A stretch of 64,000 nt of DNA from Alicyclobacillaceae bacterium (lineage in GTDB: Bacteria; Bacillota; Bacilli; Kyrpidiales; Kyrpidiaceae): the NCBI GenBank assembly GCA_029961045.1, contig JASBVN010000012.1:1-64000 (forward strand). Reading direction: 5' to 3'. This document shows, one piece after another, positions 26,204 to 35,233 of the stretch. A model generated the notes under the pieces. That model was not told where the DNA came from, made no database searches, and saw only the letters and a list, made by a program, of their open reading frames with translations. The position numbers and the translations under genes were made by a program. How positions within the stretch are numbered: the first letter of the stretch is position 1; every line of letters starts with the position of its first letter.

Positions 26204-27322
26204 TCAGGCTCCCTTGTCGCGGGCGGTGGGGATGAAATCCCGGAACATCTGCGCCCGCACCAGGGATTCGATGGCGACCCACAGGACTGGGCCCACGAAC
26301 AGGCCGAGGACGCCGAGGATCTTCCAACCCACGTACACGGCGATCAGCGTCGACAGCGTGTCCAGCCCCATGTTGTCGGCCATGATTTTCGGTTCGATGA
26401 TGTGCCGGACCAGGGAAATCACCGCCTGGAGCGCGAGAATCTCCAGGCCGAGGGTGTACTGGCCGGTCAACAGGCACCACGCGCCCCACGGGATCGTGAC
26501 GATTAAAGACCCGACGATCGGGAGCAGCCCCGTCACGCCGATCAGGGTTCCCATCGTGATGGCATAATCGACCCGGAACAGCAACAACCCGGCGATGGCC
26601 ATCACGGCGGTCACCAGGACGAGGATCAACTGGGCCCGCACCATCCCGGTGATGGCCCGGGTCACGTCGGAAAACACGGCCGTCATCTTTTCGTCCCAAG
26701 TCGGCGGAAGGGCGGCGATGAAGCTCCGGGTGATCCGCTCCTTATCCTTTAGGAAAAAGTAGGTGCTGATCAGGGCGATGATCAGGATGGTCAGCCACTC
26801 GGGCAGGCCCGTCAATCCGTGCAACCAGGTCAGAAAATACTCCAACATCCGGGACACTTCGGCGGAACCGAGTTGGGTGAAATGTTGCAGCATCGACTCC
26901 ATTTCGGCTCTCATCGAAGGGGGGATAAACTCCCGGCCGTGCTGAAACTGATAGGCGATCCAGTCCCGCACCGAAGCGTATATCTCCGGAAGGCGCACCG
27001 ACAAGGCGGCCACTTCCTGGGCGATTTGCACGATCGCAAAGATAAACCCCACGAAAATGGAGCCCAACACCACAATCATCGCCGCGAGAATCGCCAACCA
27101 GCGGGGCAGGCGCCAGCGCTCCAACAACCGGACGATCGGCTGGAGCAACACGGCGATCACCAAGCCGATCACAAAGGGAGTCGTATAGGGCAAGGTTCTG
27201 ACAAACACCCACGACACCGCAATCATAAACAAAATCAGAAGCGCGATTTCCGCCAACTTCCGGAAATATTGAAGCAATTCCGGAGGCCACATGGAGCGCG
27301 GTCGCCAGTCGCTCAAAACCAT
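26204..27322 (-). CDS. AI-2E-family integral membrane protein (YtvI-like)
   Basis: A 372-residue membrane protein of the AI-2E transporter family, with paired N-terminal helices, a large amphipathic middle region (residues 100-170) and a C-terminal bundle. Family signatures 'TYFFLKDKERI', 'YAITMGTLIGVTGLLPIVGS' and 'IEPKIMADNMGLDTLSTLIAV' are present. Length and pattern fit the sporulation membrane protein YtvI, but other paralogues (YdbI, YueF) cannot be excluded. ATG 27322 is very close to GAGGGG; TTG 27316 or ATG 27292 are alternative starts. Confidence 0.82.
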   Translation of the reverse strand: MVLSDWRPRSMWPPELLQYFRKLAEIALLILFMIAVSWVFVRTLPYTTPFVIGLVIAVLLQPIVRLLERWRLPRWLAILAAMIVVLGSIFVGFIFAIVQIAQEVAALSVRLPEIYASVRDWIAYQFQHGREFIPPSMRAEMESMLQHFTQLGSAEVSRMLEYFLTWLHGLTGLPEWLTILIIALISTYFFLKDKERITRSFIAALPPTWDEKMTAVFSDVTRAITGMVRAQLILVLVTAVMAIAGLLLFRVDYAITMGTLIGVTGLLPIVGSLIVTIPWGAWCLLTGQYTLGLEILALQAVISLVRHIIEPKIMADNMGLDTLSTLIAVYVGWKILGVLGLFVGPVLWVAIESLVRAQMFRDFIPTARDKGA

Positions 27323-27413
27323 CCCCTCGCTTGACAAGCGTAAAGTACATCGCCGACAATAGGTGCGATTGCGGTAAACGGCGGCCGGCTCGCCGGCGAG
27401 TTCCGGCCGGTCC

Positions 27414-27626
27414 TCACCGCAGCAGGCGAGCGCGCCACGCGAAAGCGCACCCGACCACCGCCAGGGCGGCACCGCAAGCGATCGCCGCCCGGATGAAATG
27501 CCCGGTGGACAGACTCTGCCCCACCAGGGCGAACAGAAACATCGCCGCAACGGCGAACAAAAAGAACAACGGTTTGTACTTCCGCGGAATGCTCCGGGAC
27601 GTGGATTGGGGCGTCGTAGTCGGCAA
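27414..27626 (-). CDS. Small two-helix membrane protein
   Basis: A 70-residue protein: a polar Ser/Thr/Pro N-terminus, two membrane helices (about residues 18-37 and 44-64) and a short basic end. It resembles DUF5325/YlaF-type small membrane proteins of Bacillus, but the match is weak. TTG 27626 follows GGAGAGGAG by about ten bases. It is 91 bp upstream of the AI-2E-family gene on the same strand. Confidence 0.45.
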   Translation of the reverse strand: MPTTTPQSTSRSIPRKYKPLFFLFAVAAMFLFALVGQSLSTGHFIRAAIACGAALAVVGCAFAWRARLLR

Positions 27627-27758
27627 TCGAATTCGTCTCCTCTCCGGCGTGCTCGTTCTCCATCATAACAGACCCGACCCTTCATTTGAAGCGCGCGCCG
27701 GGCGGCGGTCCGCATGCCCCGGAAGGCGCGCACAGCCACGAAAGGGGCTTGATACGCA

Positions 27759-28811
27759 GTGATCGACGTCTTAATCGTACTGCCGGCACCCTCCCCGCCC
27801 GCAGGCGGAAACTGGGTATTTTCCCACCGATTGCGCCGGCATCTGGAACCCCTCGGCATCCGGGTCCGGATCATCGACCTCAACGAAGTCACTCCCGAGG
27901 AAATCGAAAAGGCGGACATCGTGCACGCCTTTAACGCATCCCGTACGGCGGCGCCCTTGATCGAACGGTTCGGCCGTCCAAACCGGCCCTTTGTCGTCAC
28001 TTTCACCGGAACGGACGTTAACGAAGAAATCCGCAGGCCCGAGGAACAGGAGCGCATCTTGAGGACGGCCGGACAGGCCGATGCCCTGATTTTTCTGACC
28101 TCGACAGCCATGGAAGAATTCGCCCGGCGCCATCCGGCGCTGCGGGACCGGTGCGTTCACATTCCCCTCGGCATCGAGGTGCCGCCCGGATCCGGCCTGG
28201 ACCGCTCCCACTGGGGCTGGGAAGCCGGCGACCTGGTCTTCTTCCTCCCCGCAGGACTGCGGCCCGTCAAACGCCCCCTGGACGCCCTGGGACCCCTCGA
28301 GCGGCTCCACGAAGAACATCCGGAGGTCCGGTTCTGTATCGCCGGGGCCGTATTCGATCCCGGTATTCTGACCCGGGTGGAGGAGGCGGCCGCAGCCAAG
28401 CCGTGGTTCCGGTGGCTGGGCCAGGTTCCCCACGAACAAATGGGAGACCTCTACCGGGCGGCAGACGTGGTGCTGAACACCTCTTCCTCGGAAGGCCTGT
28501 CCCACGCTCTGCTTGAAGCGATGGCCTCCGGACGGGCGGTGCTGGCCTCCGCGGTTCCGGGCAACATCGATTTGATCCGGGAAGGGGAAGACGGTCTGCT
28601 GTACCGGGATCCAGAGGACTTCCTCCGGCAGGCCCGCCGCCTCGCCGAAAACCCCGAGTTGCGAAAAAGCCTCGGGATCCGGGCCGCCGCGCGGATCGCC
28701 GAGGAATTCTCCCCGACAGAGGAACAAAAGCGGTACGCCGGGCTGTACCGGGATCTGGCCGCCGCTCCCTGCGGTTCCGGCGATCATCGCCGTTCAAACA
28801 CCCACACGTGA
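27759..28811 (+). CDS. Glycosyltransferase family 4 protein
   Basis: A 350-residue GT-B-fold glycosyltransferase. The N-terminal domain starts 'VLIVLPAPSPPAGGNWVFSH' and contains 'HAFNASRTA'; the C-terminal domain has 'GLRPVKRPLDAL' and the nucleotide-sugar motif 'SSSEGLSHALLEAMASGRAV', with E as in EX7E. Donor and acceptor are unknown. GTG 27759 has AAAGGGG about ten bases before it. Its last 28 bp overlap the convergent gene at 28784-29152. Confidence 0.82.
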   Translation: MIDVLIVLPAPSPPAGGNWVFSHRLRRHLEPLGIRVRIIDLNEVTPEEIEKADIVHAFNASRTAAPLIERFGRPNRPFVVTFTGTDVNEEIRRPEEQERILRTAGQADALIFLTSTAMEEFARRHPALRDRCVHIPLGIEVPPGSGLDRSHWGWEAGDLVFFLPAGLRPVKRPLDALGPLERLHEEHPEVRFCIAGAVFDPGILTRVEEAAAAKPWFRWLGQVPHEQMGDLYRAADVVLNTSSSEGLSHALLEAMASGRAVLASAVPGNIDLIREGEDGLLYRDPEDFLRQARRLAENPELRKSLGIRAAARIAEEFSPTEEQKRYAGLYRDLAAAPCGSGDHRRSNTHT

Positions 28812-29152
28812 AGCCGGACTGCCCCGAGTTCACCCCTCCGGCGCGCCCATTCCCGCAGCGTTTCCCACTGGCCGGCCGTCAAACCGCATTCGGGCGACAC
28901 GCCGGGCCGGTCCCGGCCCTCCGCCGGCTCTTTCGCCTCCTGGACCGCCGCCACCGCCGCGGCGGCCGCAGGGGTTGCGCACACAATTTCCTCCACGAAC
29001 AACCCCGGCTGGTCCGTCCCTTCCCACAGTTCCCAGCTCCGGATCTCCCCTCCGATTCCCGATTCGAACAACGCCGCCGCTTCCGACCGTTTCTCCCGAA
29101 ATGCCGCCTCTTTTTCTCCGGCGATCCGGTACTCCACATAGACCTTCCACAT
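28784..29152 (-). CDS. Conserved hypothetical protein downstream of mutY
   Basis: A 122-residue soluble protein starting 'MWKVYVEYRIAGEKEAAF', with an alanine-rich helix in the middle ('ATPAAAAAVAAVQEAKE') and a C-terminal 'VRLHVWVFER'. The N-terminus looks like a dimeric alpha/beta-barrel (NIPSNAP/ABM-like) strand-helix unit, but I cannot name the family. ATG 29152 lies two bases after the mutY stop, so it is co-transcribed with mutY. Its end overlaps the convergent glycosyltransferase gene. Confidence 0.65.
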   Translation of the reverse strand: MWKVYVEYRIAGEKEAAFREKRSEAAALFESGIGGEIRSWELWEGTDQPGLFVEEIVCATPAAAAAVAAVQEAKEPAEGRDRPGVSPECGLTAGQWETLREWARRRGELGAVRLHVWVFERR

Positions 29153-29154
29153 GG

Positions 29155-30261
29155 TCAAACTCCTTCCCGAATCAGCGACGGCCAAACTTTGCGGTAGGCC
29201 GTCGGAAATGGATAAGCGGCGCACTCCTCCGGAGTCGCCCAGGTCCACCTGTCGGGCCCGTCTCCGGGAGGGAAAAACGGGCCCGCCGCGTTTTCGCCGG
29301 TGACGGGCGTACAGCGATAGATTCTCAGGTCCCATTTCCGGTGGCTGAAAATGTGTTCCACCCGGACCACTTCTTTGGAAACCCGCACCCGCAATCCGGA
29401 CGCTCCGACGGCCCTCGCCGCCGCTTCCTCCCAGGTTTCCTCCTCGGCCTTCTCCGCAGAGGGCAATTCCCATAGCCCGGCCAAAAGCCCTTCTTCGGGT
29501 CTCCGGCGAATCAGCCACCGCCCGTTCTCCACCACTAAAGCCGCCGCCATCTTCACCGGAACCGGCCTTTTCTTCGGGGTCTTCACGGGATATTGTTCGG
29601 CAACCCCCTCTTCGGCGGCCGCGCAGTGGTTCCGCAAGGGACACTCTTCACATTTCGGGCCTTTGGGGAGGCAAAGGCGCGCCCCGAGATCCATCACCGC
29701 CTGGTTGAAGACCGAGGCCTCGCCCGGGGGAATCGCCGCCTCGACGAGATCCCGCACTTTCTTGCGCCCTGCGGGCCGGTCGACGGGATCGGCGATCAGG
29801 AAAAGCCGGGAGAAGACCCGCAACGCGTTCCCGTCCACCGCCGTTGCGTCCCGGTCGTAGGCCATGCTCAAAATCGCCCCGGCGGTATATTCCCCGATTC
29901 CCGGAATCCCCCGGAGTTTTCCGGGATCCGCCGGAATCTCTCCACCGAAGCGCTCCACCACCATTTGAGCACCGCGGTGGAGATTCTTGGCCCGGGAGTA
30001 GTACCCCAGTCCCTCCCAATATTTCAGCACCTCTTCCTCCGGCGCTTCCGCCAGCCGGTCCACCGTGGGAAAGCGATGGAGAAATCGCTCGTAATAGGGT
30101 ACGACGGTCTCGACCCGGGTCTGCTGGAGCATCACTTCCGATACCCAGATGCGGTACGGATCTTTGGTCTTGCGCCACGGCAGATCCCGGCTTTCCCGCC
30201 GGTACCAGCCGGTCAAAAGCGGGCCTACGGCCAAAAGGCGCCGGCGCGCCCGATCTTCCAT
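29155..30261 (-). CDS. mutY: MutY, A/G-specific adenine glycosylase
   Basis: A 368-residue base-excision glycosylase removing adenine opposite 8-oxoguanine. The N-terminal HhH-GPD domain has the catalytic Glu in 'WVSEVMLQQTRVE', hairpin 'LRGIPGIGEYTAGAI', catalytic Asp in 'AVDGNALRV' and the [4Fe-4S] cluster Cys in 'CLPKGPKCEECPLRNHC'. The C-terminal Nudix-like domain begins near residue 235 ('MAAALVVENGRWLIRRRPEE'). ATG 30261 is eight bases after GAGGAG; the GTG nine bases upstream is less likely. Confidence 0.95.
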   Translation of the reverse strand: MEDRARRRLLAVGPLLTGWYRRESRDLPWRKTKDPYRIWVSEVMLQQTRVETVVPYYERFLHRFPTVDRLAEAPEEEVLKYWEGLGYYSRAKNLHRGAQMVVERFGGEIPADPGKLRGIPGIGEYTAGAILSMAYDRDATAVDGNALRVFSRLFLIADPVDRPAGRKKVRDLVEAAIPPGEASVFNQAVMDLGARLCLPKGPKCEECPLRNHCAAAEEGVAEQYPVKTPKKRPVPVKMAAALVVENGRWLIRRRPEEGLLAGLWELPSAEKAEEETWEEAAARAVGASGLRVRVSKEVVRVEHIFSHRKWDLRIYRCTPVTGENAAGPFFPPGDGPDRWTWATPEECAAYPFPTAYRKVWPSLIREGV

Positions 30262-30347
30262 ACACGCCACTCCTCTGCGGCAGGAAACCCCTCCGGTTTC
30301 CGCGAATGAATTTTGATGTGGAACGCAACTGAGGAAGGGGGAGCCCC

Positions 30348-30938
30348 ATGCCGATTTACACCCGCACGGGAGACCGCGGACGCACCCGAGTAGTCGGCGG
30401 CGCCCGGGACAAGGACGACCTCCGCGTCGAAGCTTACGGCACCGTAGACGAGGCCAACGCCTTCGTGGGCCAGGCCGTCGCCCAGCTCGACCCGGATCGG
30501 GACAAAGACCTGATCGGCCACCTCGTCGACATCCAGCAGGAATTGTTCGACTGCGGAGCCGATCTGGCCGCCCTTCCCGGCAAACGCCCTTACAAAGTCC
30601 GCCGGGAAATGGCCGACCGCCTGGAACCCCTCATCGACGCATACATGGCGGAGGCGGTTCCCGTCAAGCGATTCATTCTGCCGGGAGGCCACCCCGCGGC
30701 CGCGTGCCTGCACGTCTGCCGGGTCGTCGTGCGCCGCGCCGAACGGCGGGTGGTCGCCCTGAGCCGCCGGGAAGAGATCAACCCGGAGGTCCTCCGGTAC
30801 TTAAACCGCCTCTCCGACTTTTTCTTCGCCGCCGCCCGGGCGGTCAACGCCCGCGCCGGAAAGGGGGACATCGAATACATCCGCAGCCCGGAAGTGTTTC
30901 GGAACGGTGGAAAAAAGCCCGCGGATCAGGCGCCTTGA
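30348..30938 (+). CDS. PduO-type ATP:cob(I)alamin adenosyltransferase
   Basis: A 196-residue PduO/MMAB-family enzyme that makes adenosylcobalamin from cob(I)alamin and ATP. ATP-binding N-terminus 'YTRTGDRGRTRV', then 'VEAYGTVDEANAFVG', 'KRFILPGGHPAAACLHVCRV.VRRAERR' and 'YLNRLSDFFFAAAR' are diagnostic. ATG 30348 has GAGGAAGGGGGAG. It stands alone, so it likely serves cobalamin-dependent enzymes elsewhere. Confidence 0.92.
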   Translation: MPIYTRTGDRGRTRVVGGARDKDDLRVEAYGTVDEANAFVGQAVAQLDPDRDKDLIGHLVDIQQELFDCGADLAALPGKRPYKVRREMADRLEPLIDAYMAEAVPVKRFILPGGHPAAACLHVCRVVVRRAERRVVALSRREEINPEVLRYLNRLSDFFFAAARAVNARAGKGDIEYIRSPEVFRNGGKKPADQAP

Positions 30939-31030
30939 CCTCGCCGGCCCCATCCCGCTCGCCCCGGATGACCGCCGGAGAAATGAGCAGACTAACACGA
31001 GACTTCACTCCGGGAGGTGGCGCGGCGATC

Positions 31031-31261
31031 ATGCTGCCCGTGTGGACCAACCTTTTCCCCAGGCGAAGAAGCGACCGGAACAACCTCGGCGCCGTGCTCC
31101 TTGGCGCCGGGATCGGCATCGCCGTCTGGGAATGGTTCAAAAAGACAGGGGGGCGCGAGATAGACCGGGAAACGGAAGAGCTTGACCGCTTGGCCGACGA
31201 AGTGTTGAAGACGGCCGCCGGGACAGACATCCGGCCCCCATCCAGCGGCGAACACCCCTGA
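31031..31261 (+). CDS. Small hypothetical membrane protein
   Basis: A 76-residue protein with a basic N-terminus ('FPRRRSDRNN'), one membrane helix (about residues 18-35, glycine-rich) and a charged C-terminal helix. Not recognised. A GGGAGG lies about 13 bases before ATG 31031; upstream in-frame ATGs at 30970 and 30983 are possible starts. It is 92 bp after the adenosyltransferase gene. Confidence 0.5.
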   Translation: MLPVWTNLFPRRRSDRNNLGAVLLGAGIGIAVWEWFKKTGGREIDRETEELDRLADEVLKTAAGTDIRPPSSGEHP

Positions 31262-31336
31262 GTTTTGACCCCTGAGTTTTGCGGCGCCGCCCGTCCTGCG
31301 AATCCCGGGCGGGCGCCGTCCGCGTTTTTCCGGCCC

Positions 31337-32260
31337 TCACCGCCTGCCGGGCTGTTCTCCCCGGCCCCAAACGAACAGGCCCCCTTCCGACCAAACGATC
31401 CCCAGCAGAATCAGGAAGACCCCGGCCCAGCGATCCCACCCGACCGGTTCGCCCAGAATCACCGCAGCGGCGACCACGGCGGTGGGCAATTCGAGAGACC
31501 CCAGAACCGCCGCCGCTCCTCCGCCCACCACCGGAATGGCGACACTAAACAACAAAGGGGGAATGATCTGGGCGAGCAACGCCACCAGCGTTCCCCACCC
31601 GTAGATCCCCCACCCGGACAGCGCGGCGACAAAGGCTTCCGGAGGCGACGCCAACAGAATCGGCATACCCGCTCCGGCGGAGATGGCAAAACTCCGGTAC
31701 ACCGGGGAGACGTCCACCGCCACCCGGCCGGTGCCGTAAAGCAGAAGCGAATAAGTCAGGGCGGAGCCCAATCCCAAGCATACGCCGCGCCACGACACCC
31801 CTCTTTCCCACTGATCCCGCAGAATTCCCACCGCCAAAACCGTCCCCGCGAGGATCATCAGCAGGGCCTGAATCCGCCGGGGCGTCCATTTGACCCGGTC
31901 GATCCACGTTTCCAAAAGCATGGTCATCCAGGTGAACTGGAACAACAGCACGATGGCCAGCGAGGCGGGAAGTTCGGCCAGGGAATGATAATACAGGACC
32001 GTCGTCCCGCCCGACCCGAAGATCCCGAGAAGGGCGAGGCGCAGCCATTCCCCGGAATCCGGCTTCCGGCTCTTCCGGGCCGCCGACAGGGCGAAAAACC
32101 AGAAAAGAAGGGCGACGAAATATTGAGCGACCGTCACCCCCTCTACGGAGTACCCGTATCCCATGGCCGTTTTTAATACCGGAGAGACAAAACCGTAGGA
32201 CGACGCCCCCAGTCCGACCATCCACAGAGCCTGGGCGCGCGTGGGACGCCGGAACCCCAT
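31337..32260 (-). CDS. EamA/DMT-family transporter
   Basis: A 307-residue protein with ten predicted membrane helices in two EamA repeats. Typical stretches are 'YYHSLAELPASLAIVLLFQ', 'MILAGTVLAV' and in the second repeat 'LGSLELPTAVVAAAVILGEP' and 'FLILLGIVWSEG'. Members export amino acids or metabolites; the substrate is unknown. It starts where the small upstream gene ends (both use base 32260), so they are coupled. Confidence 0.85.
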   Translation of the reverse strand: MGFRRPTRAQALWMVGLGASSYGFVSPVLKTAMGYGYSVEGVTVAQYFVALLFWFFALSAARKSRKPDSGEWLRLALLGIFGSGGTTVLYYHSLAELPASLAIVLLFQFTWMTMLLETWIDRVKWTPRRIQALLMILAGTVLAVGILRDQWERGVSWRGVCLGLGSALTYSLLLYGTGRVAVDVSPVYRSFAISAGAGMPILLASPPEAFVAALSGWGIYGWGTLVALLAQIIPPLLFSVAIPVVGGGAAAVLGSLELPTAVVAAAVILGEPVGWDRWAGVFLILLGIVWSEGGLFVWGRGEQPGRR

Positions 32261-32517
32261 CAGTGCACCTCCCCGTCGTACTCCGGAAAACTGCCGGAGC
32301 CTCCAACCCCTTCCCGGTGCATTTTCTCACGGAGTCGGTCCACCATATAGCGCCCCACCATTTGGAACAATTCGTCCCGGTCGAGTTCCCCCACCAGTTG
32401 CAACAGTTCGGCGCGGCTCAGTTCCTGAAGAACCCCCGAGACGATGATCACGGCATCTTCCTCGTCTCCCGTCAACTGGTCTTTGTACAGCGCGTACAAA
32501 TCGTCGACAAACCTCAC
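32260..32517 (-). CDS. Conserved hypothetical small protein
   Basis: An 85-residue acidic helical protein starting 'MRFVDDLYALYKDQLTGDEEDA' after initiation at GTG 32517, with leucine/glutamate-rich repeats 'ELLQLVGELDRDELFQMVG'. It resembles small conserved Bacilli proteins of the DUF6154 type (moderate certainty). An in-frame ATG at 32568 would add 17 residues, but a TATACT hexamer lies just inside that extension, which suggests it is promoter rather than coding sequence. Confidence 0.6.
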   Translation of the reverse strand: MRFVDDLYALYKDQLTGDEEDAVIIVSGVLQELSRAELLQLVGELDRDELFQMVGRYMVDRLREKMHREGVGGSGSFPEYDGEVH

Positions 32518-32601
32518 TCCGTCCACCGCCTTTCCAGCAGACGCTTCTTCTTCTAGTATAACAGGCATTCCCGGAAAACTAGGAGCGGCCGGCCGCCTGA
32601 C

Positions 32602-33414
32602 TCAGAAAATGTCCATGCTCCCCCGCCGCCGGACATAGGCCCAGTGGTTCGTAGGCCCGTGCCCGCCCCCGATTCCGGGAGCTTCTTCGATGGCCGCCGA
32701 GACAAAGGCCTTGGCGACGGACACCGCGTCCAACAAGGTGCTGCCCTTGGCCAGCTCGGCCGCGATCGCCGCGGAAAACGTGCACCCGGTTCCGTGTGTG
32801 TGCCGGGTGTGGACGCGGGTACCGGGAAACTCCACCACCGCCCGGCCGTCGAATAGGATGTCGAGGGGTTCTCCGGGGAAGTGGCCGCCTTTCACCACAG
32901 CGGCGCCCGCCCCCATGCCCACGATCCGTTTGGCCGCTTCGATCATGTCTTCCCGGCTGCGGATTTCCAATCCCGTCAGCACTTCCGCCTCCGGAAGATT
33001 GGGGGTCACCACCGCCGCCAGCGGCAACAATTTCCGGATCAAAGCCTCCCGGGCGTCCTCTTCGAGCAGAAGGGCGCCGCCTTTGGCGACCATCACCGGA
33101 TCGACGACCAAGGGGGCGATGCGGCGTTCCCGGATCCTGTCGGCGACCGCCTCGATGATGGCGGCGGTGGCCAACATGCCCGTTTTGGCGGCATCCACCC
33201 CGAGATCTTCCGCAACCGCATCAATTTGGGCCGCGATCATCTCCGGGGGCACCGGATGGTATCCGAACACACCCCGGGTATTTTGCACCGTAACGGCGGT
33301 CACCGCCGTCATCCCATATACGCCGAGCATCTGAAACGTCTTGAGGTCCGCTTGAATTCCCGCTCCACCGCCGCTGTCGGAGCCGGCGATGGACAGGGCT
33401 TTCGCCGTGGTCAT
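32602..33414 (-). CDS. thiD: ThiD, hydroxymethylpyrimidine (phosphate) kinase
   Basis: A 270-residue ribokinase-fold enzyme making HMP-PP for thiamine synthesis. Diagnostic stretches: 'IAGSDSGGGAGIQADLKTF', 'AAKTGMLATA', 'VDPVMVAKGG', 'TPNLPEAEVLTG' and 'HTHGTGCTFSAAIAAEL' with the catalytic Asp/anion hole region. ATG 33414 has GGAGGGGGGAG. No TPP riboswitch was recognised upstream; the region between it and the fumarase gene holds only that gene's terminator. B. subtilis also has a PdxK-type paralogue, so pyridoxine kinase activity is a minor alternative. Confidence 0.92.
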   Translation of the reverse strand: MTTAKALSIAGSDSGGGAGIQADLKTFQMLGVYGMTAVTAVTVQNTRGVFGYHPVPPEMIAAQIDAVAEDLGVDAAKTGMLATAAIIEAVADRIRERRIAPLVVDPVMVAKGGALLLEEDAREALIRKLLPLAAVVTPNLPEAEVLTGLEIRSREDMIEAAKRIVGMGAGAAVVKGGHFPGEPLDILFDGRAVVEFPGTRVHTRHTHGTGCTFSAAIAAELAKGSTLLDAVSVAKAFVSAAIEEAPGIGGGHGPTNHWAYVRRRGSMDIF

Positions 33415-33433
33415 GGCTCCCCCCTCCACACAC

Positions 33434-33457
33434 AAAAGGGCCCGGCGTTCCGGGCCC
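33434..33457 (-). terminator. Intrinsic terminator after the fumarase gene
   Basis: On the minus strand GGGCCCGG-AACG-CCGGGCCC is followed by TTTTGTGTG. It separates the fumarase gene from thiD. Confidence 0.8.
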
Positions 33458-33506
33458 CGCGATCCCCCGTCCGTTCCCGCGGCCGAAGCCTCCGGGAGGA
33501 GGTTCT

Positions 33507-35036
33507 TCACACAAAAACCGGCTCGGCCAATTCGGCCAGTTTGGCCAGGGAATGTTGTTGAACCTCGGCGTGGAGGCTGTTTCCGTGGCTGTCCATGGTG
33601 ACGATGGCGGCAAAGCCTTCCACCTCCAGATGCCACATCGCCTCCGGAATGCCGAATTCCATGAAGTCGACGCCCACGACCTTCTTCACGCACTTGGCGT
33701 AGTATTGCGCCGCTCCGCCGACGGCATTCAGATAGACGGCGCCGTGTTCCTTCAAGGCGGCCAACGTTTTCGGGCCCATCCCGCCTTTTCCGATCACTGC
33801 CCGGATCCCGAATTTCTTGATGATGTCCGCCTGATAGGGTTCTTCGCGGCTGCTGGTCGTCGGACCGGCCGCCTTGACGTGCCACTCGCCGTGCTCGTCC
33901 TGGAGCATCACAGGACCGCAGTGGTACAGCACCCCGCCCCGAAGATCCACCGGGCTGTCGTGGTCGATCAAGTACTTGTGCAACGCATCCCGTCCGGTGT
34001 GAATGAGGCCGTTGATGATCACCACGTCGCCGACTTTGAGACTGCGGATCTGCTCCTCGCTGATCGGCGCCTGCAGCACCACCCTGCGCCCCTCGGTTCC
34101 GGCGATGCTCCCTTCGGATTCCAGTCCCTCCACCGGCCGGCCGTCCCGGTACAACCACCGGGTGATCGCCCCCGTCCGGGGATCCACGACCACGCCAAGG
34201 CGCCGGAACGCCCAACAATTGTACGCCACCGAGACGAAAAAGCTGGCGGGCAACCGGTTGGCGGCCCCGATCTTACAGCCGAGGAGGGTCACCCGGCCGC
34301 CGAATCCCATCGTCCCGATTTCGAGCCGGTTGGCCGTCTCCATGATGTAGGATTCCAATTTGGCCAATTCCGGAACCGGATTGACGTCGTCCACCGGCCT
34401 CAACAATTGTTCCTTCGCCAGCTCGTAACCCGTCGTCCGGTCGCCGCCGATCCCGACCCCGATAAAGCCGGCGCTGCACCCCTGGCCCTGAGCCTGGTAG
34501 ACGGCGTGGAGAATGCACTTGCGAACGCCGTCGAGATCGCGGCCCGCCCGGCCGAGACCTTCCAGTTCCGTCGGCAGGCTGTACTGGATGTTCTTGTTCT
34601 CGCATCCGCCGCCCTTGAGGAGCAGCTTGACTTCGATTTCGTCTTTCTCCCACTGTTCAAAGTGGATCACGGGAGTACCGGGCCCCAAATTGTCCCCGCT
34701 GTTGGCTCCGGTGATGGAGTCCACCGAATTGGGGCGCAATTTGCCCCGCCGGGTGGCCTCGGCCACCGCTTCGCGAATCATCCGCTTCATCTCGATCTGG
34801 TTCGCCCCAACGGGACAGCGGACGAAAAACGTCGGCATCCCCGTGTCTTGACAGATCGGGAGTTGGTCTTGTTCCGCCATTTGAATGTTCTCGGCGATGG
34901 TCGAAAGAGCCAGAGACGCCCTCGTGCCCACTTCTTCCGCCAGCTTGGCCCGGGCGATGGCCCGGCGTACATCGGGAGGGAGATTGGTGGACGTCTCGAC
35001 GATCAGTTGATACATGCTGTCTTTAAAATCTTTCAT
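33507..35036 (-). CDS. Class I fumarate hydratase (fused alpha and beta)
   Basis: A 509-residue iron-sulfur hydro-lyase converting fumarate to malate in the TCA cycle. Cluster Cys candidates occur in 'ICQDTGMP', 'GGGCENKN' and 'GCSAGFIGVGIGGDR'; the C-terminal beta domain has 'INGLIHTGRDALHKYL', 'YHCGPV' and 'GGMGPKTL'. The single-chain form corresponds to FumA/FumB; L(+)-tartrate dehydratase is a possible alternative. ATG 35036 has AAGGGG eight bases upstream. Aerobic Bacilli often use the oxygen-stable class II FumC, so this cluster enzyme is worth noting. Confidence 0.88.
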   Translation of the reverse strand: MKDFKDSMYQLIVETSTNLPPDVRRAIARAKLAEEVGTRASLALSTIAENIQMAEQDQLPICQDTGMPTFFVRCPVGANQIEMKRMIREAVAEATRRGKLRPNSVDSITGANSGDNLGPGTPVIHFEQWEKDEIEVKLLLKGGGCENKNIQYSLPTELEGLGRAGRDLDGVRKCILHAVYQAQGQGCSAGFIGVGIGGDRTTGYELAKEQLLRPVDDVNPVPELAKLESYIMETANRLEIGTMGFGGRVTLLGCKIGAANRLPASFFVSVAYNCWAFRRLGVVVDPRTGAITRWLYRDGRPVEGLESEGSIAGTEGRRVVLQAPISEEQIRSLKVGDVVIINGLIHTGRDALHKYLIDHDSPVDLRGGVLYHCGPVMLQDEHGEWHVKAAGPTTSSREEPYQADIIKKFGIRAVIGKGGMGPKTLAALKEHGAVYLNAVGGAAQYYAKCVKKVVGVDFMEFGIPEAMWHLEVEGFAAIVTMDSHGNSLHAEVQQHSLAKLAELAEPVFV

Positions 35037-35185
35037 CCTCCAGCCCCTTCTTCCTGGTGTACGGCAAACTTTTCCCGTCGCGTCCGCCGGTTTCAACCCA
35101 TACTTCAAGTATAGTGCAACGCGGACCGGCCGTCGACGCATACCCAAAACCGCCGGGCCGGCCGGCGCGCGAATTTCCGCGCACG

Positions 35186-35222
35186 GCCCTTTGCACACAG
35201 CCCTTTGCGCGCGGCCCTTTCT
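35186..35222. repeat. Three imperfect copies of a 14-bp tandem repeat
   Basis: GCCCTTTGC at 35186-35194 and 35200-35208 and GCCCTTTCT at 35214-35222, spaced 14 bp. It lies in the 197-bp gap between glcD and the fumarase gene. No function assigned. Confidence 0.5.
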
Positions 35223-35233
35223 CCGGGGTTGTT

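Noticed and set aside
33415-33506. A TPP riboswitch upstream of thiD
   Set aside because: The gap is only about 90 bp and is filled by the fumarase terminator; no Thi-box-like sequence is seen.
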